Part shown: one piece after another, positions 57,601 to 64,000 of the stretch
Layout of the letters: each line of letters starts with the position of its first letter
How positions within the stretch are numbered: position 1 is the first letter of the stretch
NCBI GenBank assembly: GCA_948567375.1
Contig: OX419762.1
Coordinates: forward strand, 52,433,034 to 52,497,033
DNA from: Lunularia cruciata
Taxonomy: Eukaryota; Streptophyta; Marchantiopsida; Lunulariales; Lunulariaceae
Direction of reading: 5' to 3'
Length of the DNA stretch: 64,000 bases
Program-made: the position numbers and the translations under genes
Notes under the pieces: model-generated
Database searches by the model: none
What the model saw: only the letters and a program-made list of their open reading frames with translations
What the model was told of the DNA's origin: nothing

Positions 57601-60600
57601 GCCTTGCTAAATCTGCAGGCAGTCCTTCCCGAATACCACCCCGCAGCTCATGATAGTGTGTTCGTACACTTTCTCTGTATCTCTCCAGTTTCTCCCTTTC
57701 TTCTTGGAGGAACCTCTGCGATAATCTTCTGGGCTTCCCAAGAGAACTTTGCAACAAAATCTAAAACTGTCAGTCGATAAGACTAGAACAGAAGTATACC
57801 AAATCTGTAGAATAAAATCTTAAGCTTTTGGTCAATAAAACTAGACGGACGGACTCCGACAATACCAGGACTCCTCTTGATCCCGAAATCCTCTCTCAAT
57901 GAATTGTATCATGTGCGTCACATCAAATGGTGGCTAATAAGTTCTTCATTGGCCAGTTGGCTCCTGTTTTCTAATCGGCTACTGAACAGGCCAATTCAGA
58001 ATCAGTAACTTACAGGATGACTGTTGTAAAAGAGACTAATGACATTTTAAGTGTGGTTTGTACACTATTTTATCACAGATCCGATCAAAACTTCAGCATA
58101 GAAGATATGTGCCCATCCACCCTTCATTCCTACCCACTCTTATTGACTTGGCGACAATTCACAGTCTGTAATTGACAGAAGTACTCCCGGATGATTAGGA
58201 TTCGGGTTGTTAACCTGTGTCAGAAGTACAATCCACGTATTTCTGTGAAAATTGAGAGGTCTGATTTTCATTACATACCTGCGTATTACTCCCCATTCCA
58301 CCCGTGTTAATCTGGGCACATGTCCCAGACCAGCATGATGCAAATACTCCACAAATTCATTGCGGGCAAACCAGGGAAGATCTATGGCGCTGTAGAACCA
58401 TTCAAACATGCACCACCTTCGTACTTTGGGAGAAAGGCAGTGTATCAACCGCGCCTGAAATACGATCAAAGCTGGTGTTAAGATTCAGATAGCTTAAAAT
58501 TGCAAGACAATTAATGGGTCGGGAAGCGCTAGAATTGCATAGAATGATCTTGACCAGCACATTTGGTACGTACAAGAATCGGACAAGGAAAGCCAGATAA
58601 GGCAATTCTAGCAGCCAATAGGGAATTTTCTTCAGATGCTTTGGACTACATACTTCCAGTTGATGAACGGATCTGCTCCAGCATGCTTAAGAGGAGTACC
58701 TTTTACATCATGCTATGCTGCAATGAAGAAGTACATAAAGATGATTCTGAGGTGTTTCAGGTTCGCACCTTCGTGTTGAATACACCTACGTCAGAGGTAG
58801 TATGTTTGCAGTGAGCAGCCTCTTTTTCTATCCCGCCACTCGACCCATCTGTATTTCCGTCTTTGAGACGGTTAACTGGTCCCTTTTCAGCCAACCCCTT
58901 TTTCTTACTCCGGAGTTTTAGGGGCAATGTTCCCTCGTCGGTGGTCACAGAATGTCCATGACCCTGTGCAGGAATGTCTGCATCTGCACCAGAAGTCTCT
59001 GCAGTCTTGTTCGACTTTAGTACTTGTTTCACAAGCCCTTTGGCGGTGATAGTGCGCTTGGGCTTACTCCGTGGTTTCAGTGCCGCAGAGATCTCCACTT
59101 TGGGAGGTTGGATCTGCAGAACAAATTCATACAGAAACAGTTACACAGCTGATTTGAATGTAGAATTAGTAGCAGTTTACCTGGGCAAAACAGGAACTCG
59201 GGTTCCTGAGCGCAGAATCGAAATATAAAGATACAGTACGACCCTAGGATGTCTATATGTAATTTCTTTCAAACAGTATACCTGCGTGTCTGATTTGCGT
59301 TGATTCTGTTCCTCTGTTGCGATTTTCCCTTGTGCTTCAATCTGCAGTAAAGGAGTTGCGTACGAATTAATCTTCGAAACAGAAGGACAAGATAAGATAT
59401 TATTGTAGATTGACCTTTCTAGATCTAGGAAATAGAGCAGGTGCGTGTATCTCAACATTCAAGCATGAAGACACGAAAGCTTCACAAACCTTTCCTAAGA
59501 AAGTAAAAACACACAGCAGTTTCTCTCAAGCACCTAGAATTTCAAGTTATAGAAGAAGAAAAATGAACACAGTAAACCCCGCTAATTTTGTACCTTCTCA
59601 AGGACTGTCATCCTTTTTCTCTTCCGAGATTGGGGGGGCGAGGCCGAAATCTGGCCCGATCCGCTTGCCACCTGCGTTTCCTCTTTCTCAGATTCATTGT
59701 TTTTCCTTTCTTCAAATGCCACTTTCTCCTCATCCCTTGTCTCAACATCATCCGGAAGAGGCACGACAAAGCTATTGCTTTTAGTGGGGCTGAAGTCCTT
59801 CCTCTTGTGAACCTTCTCCTCAACCTTGTCTCTAAAAAAGTTCGGATCTGGGCCTGAATATTCAAGCATCATTGGGGACGTCAGTCAGTCACTATCAATC
59901 AGTTGATCGGTAACCATTCGTGGTGATATGAAGCTGCAGGTTAAACTTAAACCCCTAAATTACCCCTAAGTACTTATAGACTTATTCGCCGTTACCAGGG
60001 TTAGACTTAAATCAAGTCCAAGCGTTTGGATCTCCTGAAGGTAAAACTGTGGTCGGCTACCCTTAAGGTCCACTTCTTATTAATGATACTGAACTCTCAT
60101 TGGCAACAGGCAATGTGAGAAAAACACACCATGGCAGAGAGACCTACAGATAGAAACTTCGCGTGCCTCTTCAAAGCGCTGAATAAACTTGAAAAATAAA
60201 CTACCTGAATCCTCTGTCGGAGAAGGCAGCAGACCAGCCAGAGAAAGATCCGCCAGTGTGGCGAGAGCATCCAGAGCTGTGCTCTGGTTCTCTGAGAAAA
60301 CAACCAGGCAGAGTGAGTAGAATGATATTTAAGAGTAGAATGATATTTAATAATATTTCAAGAGTTTCAGAATGGAACGAGAGGACATTCAAAGGTTTCG
60401 GAACAGAGCTAGACTCACCTTCTCAGCAAAGAATAGGAGTCTGACAGCGTGATGTCCAACATTGACTATTCTATCCACCAAGAAACTAAGATCGTACAAA
60501 CGAATTTTGAAAGGTAAGATTGAAGATGAGTACCTCCTGAAAACAGTTGTCTACTTCTCTTCTTTGTTCTTTGTGATAAGTGACGCTTCGTTTTCTGTCC

Positions 60601-62756
60601 AGACATCATCCTCTCCTCATCTTCTTCCCTTGAATCTTTCTCTTGTTCTCCTGTCTGGCTACATTCCTCTTTGGCATCGGCGTATTTCTCAAGTTTTTGC
60701 AACTTGAGCCTTTTTGGAAGGGGTTTCTTCCATTTGGTTTTGTCATCTGTAGATCGCCTTTTAGCACCATCTGCCACTTCCGTTTCATCCATACTAGTGC
60801 TGCTGCTCGCTTTATCACGCTTCTCTTTACTATCTTGACTCCCTTCACGACCAACTTCACCACTGGTTGACGCTGTGTGTTTAGGAACTGAACCACCAGA
60901 TTCTGCTTTTGGCAAGGACTCCTGGAGGTATTCAACAATTCGTAAGGACTTAAATAAAGCACCACATATTAGAAAAGTAAAAATTCAGCTGACAATAAAA
61001 GTTTAAATCCATACCCTGGCATATCCGTTTTGAGCAGCTGCACGATTAGTTCTTCTTGAAGGAGTATTAGAAGCAATCATAGGTGAGGCTGCTCTCTGTG
61101 AAGCTGTTACAAGCGTTTGAGCTGCTTTTGAAAAGTCATTATCTTCATCCGATGTCTCCTCCTGTGGTGTTTTATCAACCACAACTTTCGTTTTCAGTCG
61201 GGGCTCCAATGCACTGCTATTTGGATATCGTGGTGTTCTCTTTCCCACCACGCGAGGTCTACTGGCTGCGTACAAATGTGTGGGTAGACGTCAGCAAACT
61301 CTTTAAGGTGTAGATCAATGGCATGCGTGCGATTTTAGCTGTCAGCTCTCCCGGTAGTATCCTGCCTACATTTGGGTGTGCAAACTTACAACCAGTCTGG
61401 CAACAACCAACAGGACTCCTCACCTCCACATTGTTTTGAATTTTTAAGCAGTGGATAATAACGGAACTCTCATCTTCATTTTAACTACTTTATGGACAGG
61501 CAAAAGTTTGCAATGACTTGCAAGGGAGAAGAAATTTTCCGACTTAAACTTAGATTTCGAAATCAAGAAGGAAGACTGTCTCTTCTGTTACTTAATTGGA
61601 ATATCCCAAATATTACTGACAGTAATCTAAGTTTAAATTCCTCCTGTTATTCTGACAATGACCTGTTTAATACAAACAACTTGAATGTGCACACCAGTAA
61701 CAAGTTTACTTGTTCAAGCATCTGACCATACCCGCTGCACTCCTTGGTTTCTTCGCAGGTGATGGGCCACCGTAGCTAAGATGTCCTGGGTTTGCAATGC
61801 TTGGAACTCGGGTCCGCAATCGCGAATTGGTCTGCTGAGACTGGGTCTGATGAGTGCGGTCTGAATTGCCAAACTCCTCGCTGCTTTCTTCGTCCTCTTC
61901 GCTCCTCCTCTCCTCCTGAGGGAGGCCAATTGCAAAGTACGAGTTTCCTCTCAGATTCTTGGTTAACTCTGCTACTTTAGGACCAGATTATAGAGCCTGA
62001 AGTATTTGCAAGTGCATGTTGGACACGAGCTGAGCATCCAATGTGAAACATTGGTGTGTGGGAAAACGTACCAGTATATTGTAATGATCGATCATCATAG
62101 CAATCAGAACTTCTGGAGAAGTTGTGGCTTCAGGCAAAGACAGATAGGCCTGGACAGGGACACCAAGCATTAGCATTGAAGCCACATTTCGAGCACCAGC
62201 TGCAAGTGCTATTCGACAACAAATGCCAGTGCTACGCCTCTCATCCAACATTCAATGCTCCAAATACTTTCATGATATGCAAAACTTCTAAGGACCTCCA
62301 GCATATGTTATAGCACGTGTTGCACATCTCTGATGATGGGCCAAGTACATACGCTTACTTTGTTCATGCCATATAAAGCTTCCACCATCTCCACGGTTCT
62401 TTTTGACATGCTATCTGCAACCTGTCAAAACCAAAACGAAATCGGTCATCCATATTATTACTGTACATGAGCGAAAAGTATCGTACACCCTAGGGTAATA
62501 ACTCATCAGCTATCATTGTCCTAGACGAAATCCAGATTATTTACACTTCACAAACTCATGACGAGGACCTAAATCTGCAGGAATACCTTGTCTCCTAGCA
62601 CAACTGAAAGCTTCGCGATATGTAATTCAGGAATCTATCATAGATAGTATATCACACCTTCATCCAGTCCTTTCCATACTTGCGGTAAGCCTGATAGAAT
62701 TGCTCCAAGTCGTCTTTAGACCAAGGTGGACCCAGCATGTCCGATATTTTTCTCTT
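54665..62756 (-). CDS. ALY: ALWAYS EARLY / LIN9 homologue, 5' end missing
   Basis: Eighteen exons: 62658-62756, 62359-62421, 62072-62149, 61732-61966, 61015-61265, 60534-60921, 60205-60291, 59594-59853, 59282-59341, 58769-59113, 58279-58454, 57464-57746, 56843-57088, 56559-56723, 56314-56433, 56001-56210, 55506-55886, 54665-54871. They encode 1,217 residues plus an unseen N-terminus. A SANT/Myb-like domain spans the first three exons (Trp-Ser-Lys-Asp-Asp...Tyr-Gly-Lys-Asp-Trp). A charged linker follows, then the DIRP domain (58279-58454, Trp-Phe-Tyr-Ser and Arg-Leu-Thr-Arg-Val-Glu-Trp), the adjoining Leu-Gly-Lys-Pro-Arg-Arg...Asp-Leu-Ala-Arg-Pro-Leu block, and Pro-Leu-Glu-Asn-Met-Pro. These are hallmarks of plant ALWAYS EARLY proteins, nuclear LIN9/Mip130 relatives in DREAM/MuvB-type cell-cycle complexes. 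The acceptor near 61966 is uncertain. Confidence 0.93.
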
Positions 62757-64000
62757 CTGTAATTCACAAAAGAAAATAATCAAATGAGAATAAATAATAA
62801 TGTTCATTCAGAACAAGAGTCCCTAGAGACAAATTAGAAAGCAAAGTAGAAAACGATTCAGAGTTCACAGATATTTCTTTTGAATTTCATAAGAACACTA
62901 ATTGGTCCCGAAAATTACAAATATTTACATCACGTCTTCAAATCATTTTCTTTCATGTGATGTGCTTTTGTACCTAAATCTGGATATCAGATCAGAGCTG
63001 AAGTTCCAATCGGTGTAACCGACACTGTTAAACCAATCACTAAAAACAGGACCAGAAGACCACCAGAATTTCACTAGGTGGTCTAAGAGTTATCCGTCGA
63101 GTCCTCATATAAAGAGGAGAAAACTCGCAAATACTATCAACTCTGCAGAAAATGTTATTTCTATCCACAGGTGGTGATCAGCACTTAAATTAAGTATTGG
63201 AAATAGACTTGCCACCATAATACGTACATGCGGGGTTCAGGGCCATTATTCAGGATTCCTGGCTGTGTGGAAGAATTTTCAGATTCAGCAAAGGGCATCC
63301 TTTGTCAAGGAGGTCTCAATGACAGATGACACTTTGATCAATCACACAACTTCGAAGATGGGAAGTTACCAACACTAGCTAGGCCGGGGTACCCTGCTTT
63401 CCCATCTGGTGGAATTTACGTATCAAATGTAGGAGTGGACATTGTGGAAAACGAGGATCTATTTAGGCTGGTTGGCATCAGAGTAAGAGAGCCCTTGATG
63501 GCCATATAGTTGAAATCAACAATCCGGACACAAATATGTGCTTGGAGGAGTCCGTGAACTTACCAAGAACCCTATTGCAGAGTGCAACGCTCTACCTGGA
63601 TGAGATATCCAAAGCACCTAAGCATACGACAGTTTCAGAGCTTGTGCTCCGAATAAATAACTACTGTCTTGACAGTGCCCGATAAGTTCCGTTTGTCCAA
63701 ATAAAGAATGAGTAACCATTGAACTCTTCACAGTTATCCGTATCATTTTATCCTAATCTAAAGCTGAGGCTACCTTAAATAGGTTGGCGGCTAAACGTGT
63801 CTCAAAAAGGTATTACTAGTTTGAATTGGGACTCCTTTTGTAACTGCAGTACCTTCCCGAGTCCATATTGGTATACAAAGAGCTCCACTTACATAACTCG
63901 TTATTATCAACTTTGTATTACTATCCATATCTTCTGTATCTTCTAGAGGACCGTGTAAAGGGATATTGGGTACAAGAATCTTGTAAGGATTTCATTGCAG
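62757..64000 (-). other. Upstream part of the LIN9-like gene, probable intron
   Basis: The family normally has a short basic N-terminal segment before the SANT domain. I could not find it here with confidence, so this stretch is probably intron and the first exon may lie beyond the window. No other gene is recognised. Confidence 0.4.

Overview
The window is nuclear DNA from a land plant. It holds four multi-exon genes with GT-AG introns (mostly about 80-400 bp), a LIN9/ALWAYS EARLY homologue, a PB1-type Raf-like kinase of the plant kind, plant-type telobox motifs, and decayed Ty3/gypsy-type LTR retrotransposons. Short introns plus a reverse-transcriptase relic of a kind I associate with bryophyte genomes suggest a moss or another non-seed plant, but that placement is inference.

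Layout. Positions 1-15,440 are a retroelement graveyard. A truncated plus-strand gypsy element (376-about 3,392) abuts the C-terminal relic of a different reverse-transcriptase element (about 3,400-4,545). A second, near full-length gypsy element lies on the minus strand (7,955-13,511). It has two LTRs of about 411 bp, a primer-binding site, a polypurine tract and a 5-bp target-site duplication, and it is inserted inside another reverse-transcriptase relic (6,749-7,954 and 13,512-about 15,440). Positions 15,441-20,026 show no gene. A PB1-domain Raf-like protein kinase occupies 20,027-26,698 on the minus strand, with eight exons and 1,795 residues in the model, followed by a pyrimidine-rich upstream region to about 28,150. 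Positions 28,150-43,732 are gene-poor and contain a 200-base assembly gap and several small repeats or hairpins.

Positions 43,733-62,756 hold three conserved housekeeping-type genes. These are a METTL2/6/8-family methyltransferase (minus), an ASNSD1-like asparagine-synthetase-domain protein (plus) and an ALWAYS EARLY/LIN9 homologue with SANT and DIRP domains (minus, N-terminus not found). The methyltransferase and ASNSD1 genes are divergent, sharing 605 bp with a telobox. ASNSD1 and LIN9 are convergent, with about 0.9 kb between stop codons.

Exon boundaries were set by hand from GT-AG signals, reading-phase continuity and recognisable family motifs. In the kinase and ASNSD1 models every junction is phase-consistent. 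The methyltransferase first exon, the 5' end of the LIN9 gene and one LIN9 splice acceptor (near 61,966) are the least certain. I found no convincing tRNA, rRNA or CRISPR feature.
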